Counted from the first letter of the stretch, positions 51,923-62,031 are shown. The stretch is 64,000 nt of DNA from an uncultured Dokdonia sp. (GCF_947496725.1 NZ_CANMDS010000004.1:62001-126000); one strand, 5' to 3'. A program made the numbers and translations. The notes: generated by a model from the letters alone, not told the origin.

Positions 51923-52699
51923 ATGGAGAGTGAGTCGTCTTATTTTAAGTTTTATAATGGAGTAGTGGGGTACCCCTTGCTGTTTGTGCTCATTATCTGG
52001 TTTGTGTTTTGGATAGAGATCAAGTTTGGTTTAGATTTTACGCGCTGGGGAGTACGACCTAGAACAGGGATGGGTTTACGAGGTGTGCTTTTCTCACCCT
52101 TTATACATAGCGGGATAAAACACTTATGGCATAATACCACCCCATTGCTGGTACTTAGTACTGCACTGTTTTATTTTTATAGAAATATCTCGTGGAAGGT
52201 TTTATTATGGATTACCATTTTGAGCGGTTTGGGTACCTGGCTTATAGGCAGGACGTCGTATCACATCGGGATGAGTGGTGTGATTTATGCGCTCGTATCA
52301 TTTTTATTTTTCAAAGGAATAATAGCGAAGCATTATAGGCTTGTTGCTTTGTCGCTTGTAGTTGTATTTCTTTATGGCAGTCTAATTTGGGGGACAATGC
52401 CTACCAGTGAGAATATATCGTGGGAGGGACATCTTTCAGGTTTTATAGCTGGGGCATTTATTGCTTTACGCTTTCGCGAAAGCGTACCTAACCCTATAAA
52501 ATATGCTTGGGAACAGCCAGATTACAAAGAAGAAGATGATCTATTTATGCGTCAGTTTGATGAAGACGGTAACTTTTTTGAACTACCCCCAGAGCCTACC
52601 GTAAATACGGAGGCTGATACTTACACCATCGTTTATCATTATATAACACAAGATGACGAGAAGATTAAGGGTGATAATGCTTATAAAGACGAATTATAA
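51923..52699 (+). CDS. Rhomboid-family intramembrane serine protease
   Basis: A 258-residue integral membrane protein with six hydrophobic segments. The catalytic dyad is Ser118 in GMSG (116-119) and His170 in EGHLSG. The HSGIKHLWHN motif before the second helix fits the family. It should cleave membrane helices of unknown substrates in the inner membrane. The cytoplasmic tail (about 185-258) is acidic. The palindrome encodes RFRES (183-187), just after the last helix. The stop overlaps the rlmB stop by 6 nt, convergently. Confidence 0.9.
   Translation: MESESSYFKFYNGVVGYPLLFVLIIWFVFWIEIKFGLDFTRWGVRPRTGMGLRGVLFSPFIHSGIKHLWHNTTPLLVLSTALFYFYRNISWKVLLWITILSGLGTWLIGRTSYHIGMSGVIYALVSFLFFKGIIAKHYRLVALSLVVVFLYGSLIWGTMPTSENISWEGHLSGFIAGAFIALRFRESVPNPIKYAWEQPDYKEEDDLFMRQFDEDGNFFELPPEPTVNTEADTYTIVYHYITQDDEKIKGDNAYKDEL
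52470..52483. repeat. Dispersed palindrome, perfect core (20-bp palindrome at 52467-52486)
   Basis: Inside the rhomboid gene, read as RFRES (183-187), at the membrane-to-cytoplasm junction. Confidence 0.95.
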
Positions 52700-53428
52700 G
52701 CGCTGTCTTACTACTTCATAAAGAAAAGCTCCACAGGCTACAGAAACATTTAAAGATGCGATAGAGCCTTTAAGAGGGAGTTTTGCTTGTTGATCTACAA
52801 TTTTGAGAACTCCAGGAGATACCCCACTATCTTCACGTCCCATCACAATAGCGGTAGGTTGATTAAAATCTACATCATATAATGTATTGTCTGTCTTTTC
52901 TGTAGCAGCTACAACTTGTATTCCGGAACCTTGTAAATAGTAGATGGCATCTTTTATGTGATCAACTTTTGCAATAGGCATACTAAAAGCAGCTCCGGCA
53001 GATGTTTTTACCGCAACACCATTAAGTGGTGCTCCACCTTTTTTAGGTATAATAACACCGTGCGCTCCTGTACACTCTGCGGTACGAATTATAGCTCCAA
53101 AGTTACGTACATCAGATAATTGGTCTAGTAAGATAAAAAGTGGCGTCTCGCCGCTCTCTACTATTTTGTTTACAAGCTCTTCAAAATCGTGATATTTTAC
53201 AGGAGATATCGTAGCGACTGCCCCTTGGTGATTGAGTTGGGTAAGCTTGTTAAGCTTTTCAATAGGCACAAAGGATGTTTGTATACCGTGCTTTTTGATG
53301 AGCGTGTTAAGTTCGCTTAAAAGTGAGTTGTGTAATCCTTTTTGTAAAAACACTTTGTCTACTTCTTTTCCTGCCTCTATCGCTTCTATTATTGCACGAG
53401 TCCCGTGTATTTGTAGTGTTTTTTCCAT
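52694..53428 (-). CDS. rlmB: 23S rRNA (guanosine-2'-O)-methyltransferase RlmB
   Basis: A 244-residue SpoU-family enzyme. An N-terminal substrate-binding domain (about 1-75, IHGTRAIIEAIEAGKEVDKV) precedes the knotted methyltransferase domain with LDQLSDVRNFGAIIRTAECTG (motif 1), IVMGREDSGVSP (motif 2) and LNVSVACGAFLYE (motif 3). It methylates a guanosine of 23S rRNA (G2251 in E. coli) using S-adenosylmethionine. It lies 16 nt after the DUF6503-type lipoprotein gene and may share its transcript. Confidence 0.93.
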   Translation of the reverse strand: MEKTLQIHGTRAIIEAIEAGKEVDKVFLQKGLHNSLLSELNTLIKKHGIQTSFVPIEKLNKLTQLNHQGAVATISPVKYHDFEELVNKIVESGETPLFILLDQLSDVRNFGAIIRTAECTGAHGVIIPKKGGAPLNGVAVKTSAGAAFSMPIAKVDHIKDAIYYLQGSGIQVVAATEKTDNTLYDVDFNQPTAIVMGREDSGVSPGVLKIVDQQAKLPLKGSIASLNVSVACGAFLYEVVRQRL

Positions 53429-53444
53429 TAGGTCTTTAATATAA

Positions 53445-54206
53445 TTATTTAAGCAAATTTTTTACTTCAATGTTTTTGTAAGTGACTTGTTCTATTGGCT
53501 TTAAAGTTAAATTTGAGAAGCCAGTATGTAATTTGTCTATAGGTAGTGTTCCGTTATCGGCTTGGAAAAGATAGTAATCAGCAAATAAAATTCCTTTTAT
53601 TTTTTTGTGATTAGTGTAGCGTCTGAATGTTGGTGAATCATACGATAGTTTGTGGTATTGAGCCGAGTACATAACTAAATTGGTCTTTTTGTCAATATAA
53701 AAGTAATACTCGTCTGTTGGGACGTCAGGTACTTTTTTTGATTTAACCCGTAAGGTTAGATATACACTATCGTTAATAACTGTATCAGGTAAATTTTCAA
53801 CGTTGTAACGGTTTCCTGTTAATAAATGTGGCGCAAAGGTATTAAATATAAAACCATCAAGTTTAGAATCAAAAAACTTTCTGTTATAAGTTGATTCATC
53901 CTGTAGGGAATCATTTATGAAATATTCAATAAACCCATTTTTGTATGTTGTTTTGTAATCAACATCTCTAGAAGTACGAGACATTGTATAGTGGGTGTCC
54001 TGATTATTTAGTTCTATTTTATAATTAACATCATTAACATCAAATGTAATTTCACGTTGCTGTAAAACAGAACTTCCATAATTATTCTGTAGAGAATTTA
54101 AAATGTTTTGAGGTGATCTTTTTTGAGGAGAGGATGTCTTGCTTTCGCAGGAAATAATTCCTATTAGTAAAAACCCTATTGAAAAAGAGTATATGAGGTT
54201 TTTCAT
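53445..54206 (-). CDS. DUF6503-type lipoprotein
   Basis: A 253-residue lipoprotein (signal MKNLIYSFSIGFLLIGIISC). The body fits DUF6503: YKNGFIEYFIND, a YFYIDKKTNLVMYSAQYHK segment, and GILFADYYLFQ near the end. The family resembles outer-membrane carrier-like lipoproteins of unknown ligand. Its start codon overlaps the stop of the arylsulfotransferase-like gene by 1 nt, so the two are translationally coupled and may act together. Confidence 0.8.
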   Translation of the reverse strand: MKNLIYSFSIGFLLIGIISCESKTSSPQKRSPQNILNSLQNNYGSSVLQQREITFDVNDVNYKIELNNQDTHYTMSRTSRDVDYKTTYKNGFIEYFINDSLQDESTYNRKFFDSKLDGFIFNTFAPHLLTGNRYNVENLPDTVINDSVYLTLRVKSKKVPDVPTDEYYFYIDKKTNLVMYSAQYHKLSYDSPTFRRYTNHKKIKGILFADYYLFQADNGTLPIDKLHTGFSNLTLKPIEQVTYKNIEVKNLLK

Positions 54207-55846
54207 TAGTTTTTTAAAATTTTATGTGTTTCAATGATTCCATTTTTATGTGTTATTTCTACGAAATATAAGCCTCTTGGTAGATGTGATATATTGAGAG
54301 TTTTTTTGCTGGACTCTATGAGCTTTTGACCACTTAAATTGAATATAGCAGCTTGCGAAAATATGTAGTCTGTAGAAATATTTATGATGTTCAATGCTGG
54401 ATTAGGATATACACTTGAATGTTGAGTTAAGGTTGGATTTTCTTGTAAATTCAAAATTTCGCACTCATCCGTTATAGGATTGAGCTCAATGGGACTCCCA
54501 GGTGTTAGGTCTTTGTTTTCAAATGCTGAATATTGTGGAGAATATCTCAATGATCTAAAAACCCTAGTTTGACTTGCATCAGGATCATCTCCATCTTGTA
54601 GAATTTCTAGATTACTTACGGGGCTTAAGTATTCCCATACAATACTGCCATCTGTTGTAATTTCAAATAATTTTCCATCAGGTCCCGACGTTATAAGGAT
54701 ATTACCATTAGGTAATTCTTGTGCTCCTGAAAGAAATGCAGAAAAAAAGTCACTGGGATTTATGTAAGAAAAAAACGGATTTTCTGGGCCATAAGCACCT
54801 CCTGAGTATTCGTAGTTTGAATTCGCCTCGTCATATAAAGGGTCAATGATTAGTATCTCTGAAAATCCTTCATCTGGTTGGTTGTTGAATATTAATATTT
54901 TACCCGCATTCGGTCCTGTGTCTTCTATAAACTGGACGTCGTGCATTGCGTTTAATGCTTGGGAATTTATATCACCTTGCCTGTAGCTTTCAGGATTACC
55001 ATATCTATATAAAATATCTCCCCCTTTCCCACTATTACCTCCAGAGCCTGTGGCTGCTTCTTCCGTAGTTGTACTATGGTCAATAATTATAAACTCATCT
55101 AGATTTCTATTGCTAATGATAATATGATCTCTCTCTGGATGATAACTTATGGCATTTGAATGCCACCAGTCAGCTTCGCCAAAACTGGTTCCATAATTGA
55201 AGTCAACTTTTTGAGGATTTTCTGCAACATTTCCAAATGTACTACTTTGACTATTGAAGTCTTGTATAATATGATCCCAAGATCGCCATTCCCATATTAC
55301 ATTATAGCTGTCTGCTCCTTGTAATTCTATTTCCCAAATGCGTTCTTCATACAATTCATCCGTTGCTACTGTTTGAGGATCTCGCCCCAGAGCTATGGCT
55401 TCGTCTTTTGTCCTCCGGACTGCTACCAAAATGAGAAGATTTCCATTATCTAGCACAACATAATCGTGATGAAAACTTAGATTGGTTTCAGATATTGTAG
55501 CCCCCCATAATAGTTCACCCTCCCAAGAAAAGTGTTCTATACGCCCTGTATTACCTGGTATGTTCAAGGTAGATTGATTGTCAACAACAGATCTGAAGAG
55601 GGAACCGTCAGGAAGGAGATAATCAGTGCTGAAAAGTGGAAATTGAGATTCCCAAGTATTAATTATTCTTCCACAGTTATCAATCAAATAAGTGTATCTA
55701 GGAACTTCAGATGTACGTGGGGAGAATAGTGTATAGCCATTATAAGACTCTGCGAGATTAGTTTGAATCCCAACTGTATTTTGGCAGTTGGTGATTGTGG
55801 TAAGGAAAAGTAATAGTAAAAATAAAAGCCGTTTTATAGTATACAT
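54206..55846 (-). CDS. Arylsulfotransferase-like T9SS-secreted protein
   Basis: A 546-residue protein with a signal peptide (MYTIKRLLFLLLLFLTTITNCQ). The central propeller fits aryl-sulfate sulfotransferase (ASST)-like proteins: TYLIDNCGRIINTWES, HHDYVVLDNGNLLILV, NAISYHPERDHIIISNR, NAMHDVQFI, and ELPNGNILITSGPDGKLFEI. The conserved histidines are present, but the catalytic set was not verified. The C-terminus has a type A sorting domain (YPNPALNIINIS, LPRGLYFVEI), so it should reach the surface by T9SS. It follows the SusCD operon after a terminator and may act on its substrate (inference). Confidence 0.82.
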   Translation of the reverse strand: MYTIKRLLFLLLLFLTTITNCQNTVGIQTNLAESYNGYTLFSPRTSEVPRYTYLIDNCGRIINTWESQFPLFSTDYLLPDGSLFRSVVDNQSTLNIPGNTGRIEHFSWEGELLWGATISETNLSFHHDYVVLDNGNLLILVAVRRTKDEAIALGRDPQTVATDELYEERIWEIELQGADSYNVIWEWRSWDHIIQDFNSQSSTFGNVAENPQKVDFNYGTSFGEADWWHSNAISYHPERDHIIISNRNLDEFIIIDHSTTTEEAATGSGGNSGKGGDILYRYGNPESYRQGDINSQALNAMHDVQFIEDTGPNAGKILIFNNQPDEGFSEILIIDPLYDEANSNYEYSGGAYGPENPFFSYINPSDFFSAFLSGAQELPNGNILITSGPDGKLFEITTDGSIVWEYLSPVSNLEILQDGDDPDASQTRVFRSLRYSPQYSAFENKDLTPGSPIELNPITDECEILNLQENPTLTQHSSVYPNPALNIINISTDYIFSQAAIFNLSGQKLIESSKKTLNISHLPRGLYFVEITHKNGIIETHKILKN

Positions 55847-55869
55847 ATTGTATGTAGTTATATGACTAA

Positions 55870-55903
55870 AATAAGAAAAGCATCTCTGTTAGGAGATGCT
55901 TTT
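55870..55903 (-). terminator. Terminator of the SusC-SusD-lipoprotein operon
   Basis: AAAAGCATCTC and GAGATGCTTTT form an 11-bp stem with a 6-nt loop (55876-55903), followed on the minus strand by a T-rich tail. Confidence 0.85.
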
Positions 55904-55930
55904 AACTTTAACATTGAATGTTGATTATGT

Positions 55931-56938
55931 TTATTGCTTTGTAAAGCTTAATGAAGTTTGTATAGCTCCACCACAGTCACCAGTCTCGTCATCTGTTATA
56001 ATAAGAACAAATGAAGTGTCATCTTGGAAATCATAAGTTCCAAATACATCAGTAGGTGGCCCTATTGTAATTCCAGCACTACACTGTACCCCTGTTGTAG
56101 ATCCTGTTGGTATAGAAACCTCACCACAAATAAAGTTTAATGTAAATGTACGAGTATTTCCAAATCCTAGTGCTGCTAAGTAATCAGCATCAAATAATCT
56201 TTGAGTGTCTTCTAGTACAGTTTCAGTTCCAGGGATAAATCCGTCTTCGTCATTTTCAATTAAAGTAAGAATAACACCACCACCATCTGGATCAAAAGTA
56301 TCGTATCCGAAAATAGAAGGAGTAAGTTGTTCAACTAGATAATCACCTGAGAAGGTATCGTCATTAACTGGACAAACTACAGGAGTTAAATATTGGAATG
56401 GGCTAGCAAAGAAACCACCAGTAATTACTCCACCAGCATTTTCTGCATTGAAAACACGTCCATCAGTAAGATTGAGTGTTAAGAATGTTGAGAAGCTATC
56501 TCCTCCAAATATATCTTCATCAGTTAAGTTAACTAATGATAATAATTCAGTTAAAGGTAAAGTAAGTGTATGTCTAGGAAGACCAAATGGGCCATCTTCA
56601 AAATCACTTGCAGGAATATTACGCACAAATACGCGTTCTCCAACTATTCCGTTAGATGAATCACCTACATCATCAGAACCATCTGTAAATAGTATTTCAA
56701 CATCTACACTTTCTAGTAAATCACCTCCAAAGGCATCTTGCTCTTCAAGTAATACCGAAAACTCTGCTGTTGGTACTCCAATAGGAAGAGAGTTTGATAT
56801 TAATGAAACTGTTCTTAGAACCGCACCTCTCTCTACAGTTTCCTGTACAAGGTCAGTTGTGTTTTGTTCATCGTCCTCACAAGAGGCCATTCCAAAAAGA
56901 ATGGCTCCAGCAAAGGCAAATTTTAATATATTTTTCAT
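55931..56938 (-). CDS. SusCD-associated surface lipoprotein
   Basis: A 335-residue lipoprotein (MKNILKFAFAGAILFGMASC, then EDDEQN). The first half (about 35-180) has GAVLRTVSLIS, DGSDDVGDSSN and DGRVFNAENAGG and is homologous to the small lipoprotein at 38907-39455. The second half (about 185-335) begins with CPVNDDTFSGDYLVEQ and has four Cys. It is third in the operon, 18 nt after susD, in the position taken by SusE/SusF-type binding lipoproteins. The ligand is unknown. Confidence 0.8.
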   Translation of the reverse strand: MKNILKFAFAGAILFGMASCEDDEQNTTDLVQETVERGAVLRTVSLISNSLPIGVPTAEFSVLLEEQDAFGGDLLESVDVEILFTDGSDDVGDSSNGIVGERVFVRNIPASDFEDGPFGLPRHTLTLPLTELLSLVNLTDEDIFGGDSFSTFLTLNLTDGRVFNAENAGGVITGGFFASPFQYLTPVVCPVNDDTFSGDYLVEQLTPSIFGYDTFDPDGGGVILTLIENDEDGFIPGTETVLEDTQRLFDADYLAALGFGNTRTFTLNFICGEVSIPTGSTTGVQCSAGITIGPPTDVFGTYDFQDDTSFVLIITDDETGDCGGAIQTSLSFTKQ

Positions 56939-56956
56939 TGTTATTTTTTTTAAATG

Positions 56957-58639
56957 TTAGTTCGAAGCCGGGAATCCTCCGTTCGGTGAAGATGGTGGGT
57001 TCGTATCCCAAAATACTTGAGTATTTTGATCAGGCTTTTGATTAATATTTGGATTAGCAATAACTTCAGAAGATGCATATGGGAATGATCTTGGGAAGTT
57101 TCCTGGGTCAGCCTCTAAGTTTGGTTGAAGAGTTGTTGGGAATCCTTGTCTTCTGTAGAAGTTGTAAGATTCAGCAGCTCCTCCGTAAAGAGTTACCCAG
57201 TATTGTTGAGCATAAACATTCCATTTACCAGTCATATCTGCTGCATCAAAGTCAGCAATTATATCGCTAATAAAATTATCTACAACCACACTTGAAGGCT
57301 CAGTAGAACCATCATTTGTAGCATCTAGAGCTCCAAAAGATTGAACTTTAGCTATAGATTTAATTAAACCAGCTTCAATAAAATCTGCCGCTCCATCAGC
57401 ATCCCCAGCAATTAGTGCTGCTTCAGCTCTCCAGAAATCTACGTAAGATGCAAGGATGATAGGCTCTATTCCAGCTCCACCGCCACCGGCTCCTAGTGAT
57501 ACACTTTCAAATTCTCCTTGATCATAAAGACCTCCTGAAGGATAAACACCTGTAACAGTTCTTAAGAAGTTGTCAGGAGGAGTTCCGTCATCATCACCGT
57601 GATCTCTACCCCAATAACCGTTTTCTAAGAAACAGTAAGTAAATCCAGCATAGTGAGGTGGTGAAGTTTCTAAAGAACAAGATAAAGTTTCACCATTTCC
57701 TTCTGGTAAACAAGATGCACCAGGAGTACAATCAGATTGACGATAGAAGTAATAAGTCATTCTAGGATCATTAGTCTCAGACATATAGTTCATCAACCAA
57801 TTAGAACGGTATAAGTTACCTCCTGAAGGAGTGTAATCTTGTTGGTAATCTGGATGTCTTGTATCTGGATTTAATAAGTTAGACCCAAATTGTAATTGAA
57901 GATCATCTTCTGTATCGCTAATGAAATTGTCTCCTGCAACAAGTGCATTAAAAGTAGCTAAGTCACCTGTAGTGATAGCAGCCTTCATTTCTATTGTATT
58001 TGATGCTTTAATCCATTTTGAGATGTCTTCATCATAAAATAAATCTTCGATAGCACTGTTTACATCCCCCTCAGAAGCTATAAGATCTGCATTAAGAGCA
58101 CTTAGAGTAGCTCTACCTTCAGCAACAAGGTTAATAGCCGCTTCATAGACAGAAGCACCATCCTGCACATTCGGACTAGGAAAATCTATTGGATTAAAAG
58201 CCTCGTCAAAAGGAATATCACCAATGTAATCTACTAACCACAATAAAGAATGTCCTAGCATTATCTTACCTGTTCCTACTTGAAAACGAAGATCAATACT
58301 TGGGTCTGCGTCTAATTCTTCAATAGTCCTAACATCTACAAGCATTCCTGCATATGTACGAGACCAAGCACCATCTAAAGTACCTCCAGTTAATCCAGCG
58401 AAATAGTTTCTGTTTCCGAAATACTGTACTCTTGTTAAAGCGCCACCGTTACCATTAAATGTTTGTGCATTCAATTGGTAGTTCAGTTGAACTGAATTTA
58501 GCAGAAAATTTGGATCTGCTTGGTCTGATGTCAAGTTATTTGGGTCATTTACTAACTCCAATTCTGTGGTCTCACAAGAATAGAAGAGAGATGAACCAGC
58601 TATAACAACAGCCATTATGAACTTAAATGTATTTTTCAT
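56957..58639 (-). CDS. SusD/RagB-family nutrient-binding lipoprotein
   Basis: A 560-residue lipoprotein (signal ending SLFYSC, Cys near residue 23) of the SusD-like_2 group: the opening ELVNDPNNLTSDQADPNFLL, helical TPR-like N-terminal region (AAINLVAEGRATLSALNADL) and the C-terminal SYNFYRRQGFPTTLQP and YASSEVIANPNI. SusD proteins cap the SusC channel and bind the substrate outside the cell. This subgroup is often linked to peptide or protein-derived substrates as well as glycans, so the substrate is open. It is second in the operon. Confidence 0.92.
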   Translation of the reverse strand: MKNTFKFIMAVVIAGSSLFYSCETTELELVNDPNNLTSDQADPNFLLNSVQLNYQLNAQTFNGNGGALTRVQYFGNRNYFAGLTGGTLDGAWSRTYAGMLVDVRTIEELDADPSIDLRFQVGTGKIMLGHSLLWLVDYIGDIPFDEAFNPIDFPSPNVQDGASVYEAAINLVAEGRATLSALNADLIASEGDVNSAIEDLFYDEDISKWIKASNTIEMKAAITTGDLATFNALVAGDNFISDTEDDLQLQFGSNLLNPDTRHPDYQQDYTPSGGNLYRSNWLMNYMSETNDPRMTYYFYRQSDCTPGASCLPEGNGETLSCSLETSPPHYAGFTYCFLENGYWGRDHGDDDGTPPDNFLRTVTGVYPSGGLYDQGEFESVSLGAGGGGAGIEPIILASYVDFWRAEAALIAGDADGAADFIEAGLIKSIAKVQSFGALDATNDGSTEPSSVVVDNFISDIIADFDAADMTGKWNVYAQQYWVTLYGGAAESYNFYRRQGFPTTLQPNLEADPGNFPRSFPYASSEVIANPNINQKPDQNTQVFWDTNPPSSPNGGFPASN

Positions 58640-58664
58640 AATTCTATTTTTATAAATCTTTTAA

Positions 58665-61600
58665 TTAAAATGATGCTTTTACGCTTAATCCATAACGCTT
58701 TGAAGAAGGACCATTGATATAGTCAAATCCACGACCATTACCAACACCTACACCAGCTACGTTAGGGTCGAAGTTTGCTCCATCAGGAGTGTTATAAGCG
58801 TCATACCATAAGTTAAATCCACTAGCAGTAACGCTGAATGAACCGAATGGAGTTTTATCTAAGAACTTCTTAGGTAATGAATATCCTAAAGAAAGCTCTT
58901 GTAATCTAATAACTGAAGCATCATATACTTGAAGCTCTTTAGGGCCGAAAAGTACATTGTTGAAGTAATACTGTGAGTTGTTGATTTGTACTTGGTTTTC
59001 AGATCCATCCGCTTGAACACCTGGAAGAATGTAAGTATTCTCACGATCTTCAGTTTCTGTAATAAGACCACGACCTAATAATACACCTATAGTAGAAGAA
59101 GCAATATCTCCACCTTTAGTATAATTCATTTGGAAACCAAGGTTAAAGTTCTTATAAGATAATGTGTTAATCCAGTTTAAAACATAATCTGGGTTAGGGT
59201 TACCAATGATAGGAGTAATGCTACGACCATCATCAAGAATAACGTTATCCTGTACAACATAGTTACCAGCACCGTTTACTACAAAGTTGCCGTCGTCATC
59301 TCTAAGGATTCTAGTTCCTACAATTACACCTAACTGTTCTCCTCTAATAGCAGCATTACCTCCTAAGAATGGTTGGGTAGATCCAGCATAGATAATTTGG
59401 TCATCATCTTGCTCAGTTACAATTTGCTCACTAGTTGTGAAGTTTGCTCTAGTATTCCAGTTGAATCCATCATTTTCACTTTGGAAAATATCAACTCCTA
59501 AATCAACTTCAAATCCGTCACCTTCAACCTTACCAATGTTACTCTGTGTAGAAGTAAATCCAGTTGATGGAGGTAATGGTTTAAATACAATTAGATCATC
59601 AGTAGATCTGTTAAAGTAAGAGAAATCTAAGCTTACTCTGTTCTTAAGTAAACGAGCATCAAATCCAACTTCAAATTCAGAGATAAGCTCTGGTTTAAGA
59701 TCAGGATTAGCTTGGAAGTTACTTACACTGTTCGTTGTAGTGTTACCACCACCAGCGTTTTGATCAATGTATTGGTTTGTGAATTGGTTAACAGTATTTA
59801 CTGTTGGGAAACCACCAGGGAAACCAGCAGAAGTACCAAGACCTGCTCTTACTTTTAAATAGTTAAGTGCATCACCTTTAAGACCGTCAAATGCAGTAGT
59901 AGGTAAGAATGATAAACTTACAGAAGGATATAGTTGTGAGTTGTTTTCCTTTGGAAGGTTAGATACCCAGTCATTACGAGCAGCAAGCGTAAGGAAAAGC
60001 ATATTATCATAATCAATATCTGCTTGACCTAAAACACCTACGATGTTTTGGAAAGATGTAAATTGGATAGGAGCCTGCTCTAAGAAGTTAAAGTGTCTCT
60101 GTACACCAAATACAAGTTGTCCTGTACTAGCCACACCTTGTTGATCAAATTCAACAGATCTAGAAGTAGCACCTGTAATGAAAGTTAAACCAACTTTGTC
60201 AGAAAGATCGTAATCTCCACTTAATGCTAAGTAGTGATCCCAGATACGGTTGTTGTTATCCCAAGTGTTATATTCACCGTTGATATCGTCAACAGTAGCA
60301 CCTAGTACACCACCTTTATTTACATAACTTACGTTGCGCTCGTTGTAGAAATCTACACCAGCACGGTATTGTAAGTTTAGGTTATCATTAATGCTGTATT
60401 GTAAAGTCGATGTTCCATATACACGGTTAGTTAACTGTGTATTTTTTGCATTTTGCACAATCCAGTTAGGGTTGTTAATGTCATTACCTTGACGGTAGTA
60501 AACACTTCCTCCTGTTTCAGGAATAGTAAACGGTAAGTTTGCTAAGTCTACGTTACGAGGTGTAAAGAATACGTTTGCAAATACTGAGAATCCTAAAGTA
60601 CCATTACCACGTGATGCAGCTACCGGAGGAGAAGAGAAGTCAGTTCTAGAGAAGTTTAACGTTCCTGAGATTGTAAACTTATTAGATAATTGTGCTCTAC
60701 CACCTACAGAAAGGTTGTTTCTACGTAATTGGTTTCCAGGGATAAATCCTTTATCCTCTAAGTGACCGTAGTTTAAGTTGTAGTTTACTTTACCGTCTTC
60801 AGATGCACCGTTTATGTTTATAGAAGTGTTAGAAACACCACCTGTACGGAAAAACTGAGATACGTTATTGTAAGGTCTGTACTCATAACGTTGTCCATCA
60901 AACTCATCTCTTAAAATTTGTCCTATATCTGCTCCAGTAGTTGAGTATGGGTGAGCTACTGTACCGTTTTCGTCTATCTGTCCTGAAGGCTCATTTAAGT
61001 ATCCTGCAACACCACCTGCTTCAAAAGCTGGACCCCAGTTTGAGAAGAACCATCCGAAAGATTGGTCAAAACCTCCACCAAACTTGTCTTGGTAATCTGG
61101 TAATGAAGCAATTTCATTAACAAAGTAAGACTGGTTAATTGTGATTTCAGTTTTCTTAGGCCCGCCAGCTCCACTTTGACCTGACTTTGTAGTAATTACG
61201 ATAACCCCGTTACGTCCAGCTGTACCATATAACGTTGCTGCAGCAAGTCCTTTAAGAACGTTTACACTTGCAATGTTGTTTGGATCAAGATCTAAGAAAC
61301 GTGAAGAACCATTGTTACCAGCAAGAAAACTACCCTGTGCGTTAGTATCACTACTAAAAGGCACACCATCTACGATAAATAATGCTTGGTTACTTCCGTT
61401 TATTGAAGTATACCCACGAATTACAACATTTGTTGCAGATCCAGAAGCACCACTCTGAGAAGTAATCTGTACACCAGAAGCTTTTCCTGATAGTACACGA
61501 GCAACGTCACCTTCTGTACGTCCTTCGATTTCTTCAGAAGCAACTTCACTTACTGCGTAACCAAGCGCTTTTTTCTCACGCTTAACTCCTTGTGCTGTTA

Positions 61601-61910
61601 CAATTACCTCGTCTAGAGCATTGTCAGCAGCAAGAGCCACATTAATTGTTGATTGACTTCCTACTGTCACCTCTTGAGTTGAGAAACCAACAAAACTAAA
61701 GACAAGTACATCTGTTGGACTTGCTTGAATTGAGTAATTTCCATCAAAATCGGTCTGAGTTCCTGTAGACGTACCTTTGATAATGACATTTGCACCAGGC
61801 AAAGGACCATTATCTTCAGTAACCGTCCCGGAAACTGTTGATTGTGCAAACGAAACTTGCACTACAAACGCTAGCAATAGCGTTAAAATTCCACTAAACT
61901 TTGTTTTCAT
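58665..61910 (-). CDS. SusC/RagA-family TonB-dependent outer-membrane transporter
   Basis: A 1081-residue TonB-linked transporter. Signal peptide MKTKFSGILTLLLAFVVQVSFAQ is followed by a CarboxypepD_reg-like domain (STVSGTVTEDNGPLPGANVI). The plug has the SusC signature ALDEVIVTAQG and FIVDGVP (about residue 180). The 22-strand barrel region ends KRYGLSVKASF. It imports, with the SusD protein that follows 25 nt later, an unknown substrate using TonB. No glycoside hydrolase lies beside it in the window, so the substrate may be protein-derived (inference). Confidence 0.95.
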   Translation of the reverse strand: MKTKFSGILTLLLAFVVQVSFAQSTVSGTVTEDNGPLPGANVIIKGTSTGTQTDFDGNYSIQASPTDVLVFSFVGFSTQEVTVGSQSTINVALAADNALDEVIVTAQGVKREKKALGYAVSEVASEEIEGRTEGDVARVLSGKASGVQITSQSGASGSATNVVIRGYTSINGSNQALFIVDGVPFSSDTNAQGSFLAGNNGSSRFLDLDPNNIASVNVLKGLAAATLYGTAGRNGVIVITTKSGQSGAGGPKKTEITINQSYFVNEIASLPDYQDKFGGGFDQSFGWFFSNWGPAFEAGGVAGYLNEPSGQIDENGTVAHPYSTTGADIGQILRDEFDGQRYEYRPYNNVSQFFRTGGVSNTSININGASEDGKVNYNLNYGHLEDKGFIPGNQLRRNNLSVGGRAQLSNKFTISGTLNFSRTDFSSPPVAASRGNGTLGFSVFANVFFTPRNVDLANLPFTIPETGGSVYYRQGNDINNPNWIVQNAKNTQLTNRVYGTSTLQYSINDNLNLQYRAGVDFYNERNVSYVNKGGVLGATVDDINGEYNTWDNNNRIWDHYLALSGDYDLSDKVGLTFITGATSRSVEFDQQGVASTGQLVFGVQRHFNFLEQAPIQFTSFQNIVGVLGQADIDYDNMLFLTLAARNDWVSNLPKENNSQLYPSVSLSFLPTTAFDGLKGDALNYLKVRAGLGTSAGFPGGFPTVNTVNQFTNQYIDQNAGGGNTTTNSVSNFQANPDLKPELISEFEVGFDARLLKNRVSLDFSYFNRSTDDLIVFKPLPPSTGFTSTQSNIGKVEGDGFEVDLGVDIFQSENDGFNWNTRANFTTSEQIVTEQDDDQIIYAGSTQPFLGGNAAIRGEQLGVIVGTRILRDDDGNFVVNGAGNYVVQDNVILDDGRSITPIIGNPNPDYVLNWINTLSYKNFNLGFQMNYTKGGDIASSTIGVLLGRGLITETEDRENTYILPGVQADGSENQVQINNSQYYFNNVLFGPKELQVYDASVIRLQELSLGYSLPKKFLDKTPFGSFSVTASGFNLWYDAYNTPDGANFDPNVAGVGVGNGRGFDYINGPSSKRYGLSVKASF

Positions 61911-61939
61911 TTTTATAAATTATTTGAATTAGCCAATGC

Positions 61940-61970
61940 CAAAAATCACAATAAAAAGTTAATTACACAA
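61940..61970 (-). promoter_or_regulatory. Tentative promoter of the SusC operon
   Basis: The minus strand has TTG (61968-61970), a 20-nt spacer and GATTTTTG (61940-61947), one mismatch from TAnnTTTG, 29 nt before the start codon. Confidence 0.35.
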
Positions 61971-62031
61971 CTAATAGTTGCTAAAATTTAGTTTTTTTTT
62001 AACGCTTTGTAAATCGTGTTAATCCCCTTAT

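Noticed and set aside
54141-54148. An isolated GCTTTCGC in the DUF6503 lipoprotein gene
   Set aside because: It lacks the second half and the CGCG centre; the codons TGC GAA AGC encode the lipobox Cys and next residues, so chance and protein need explain it.
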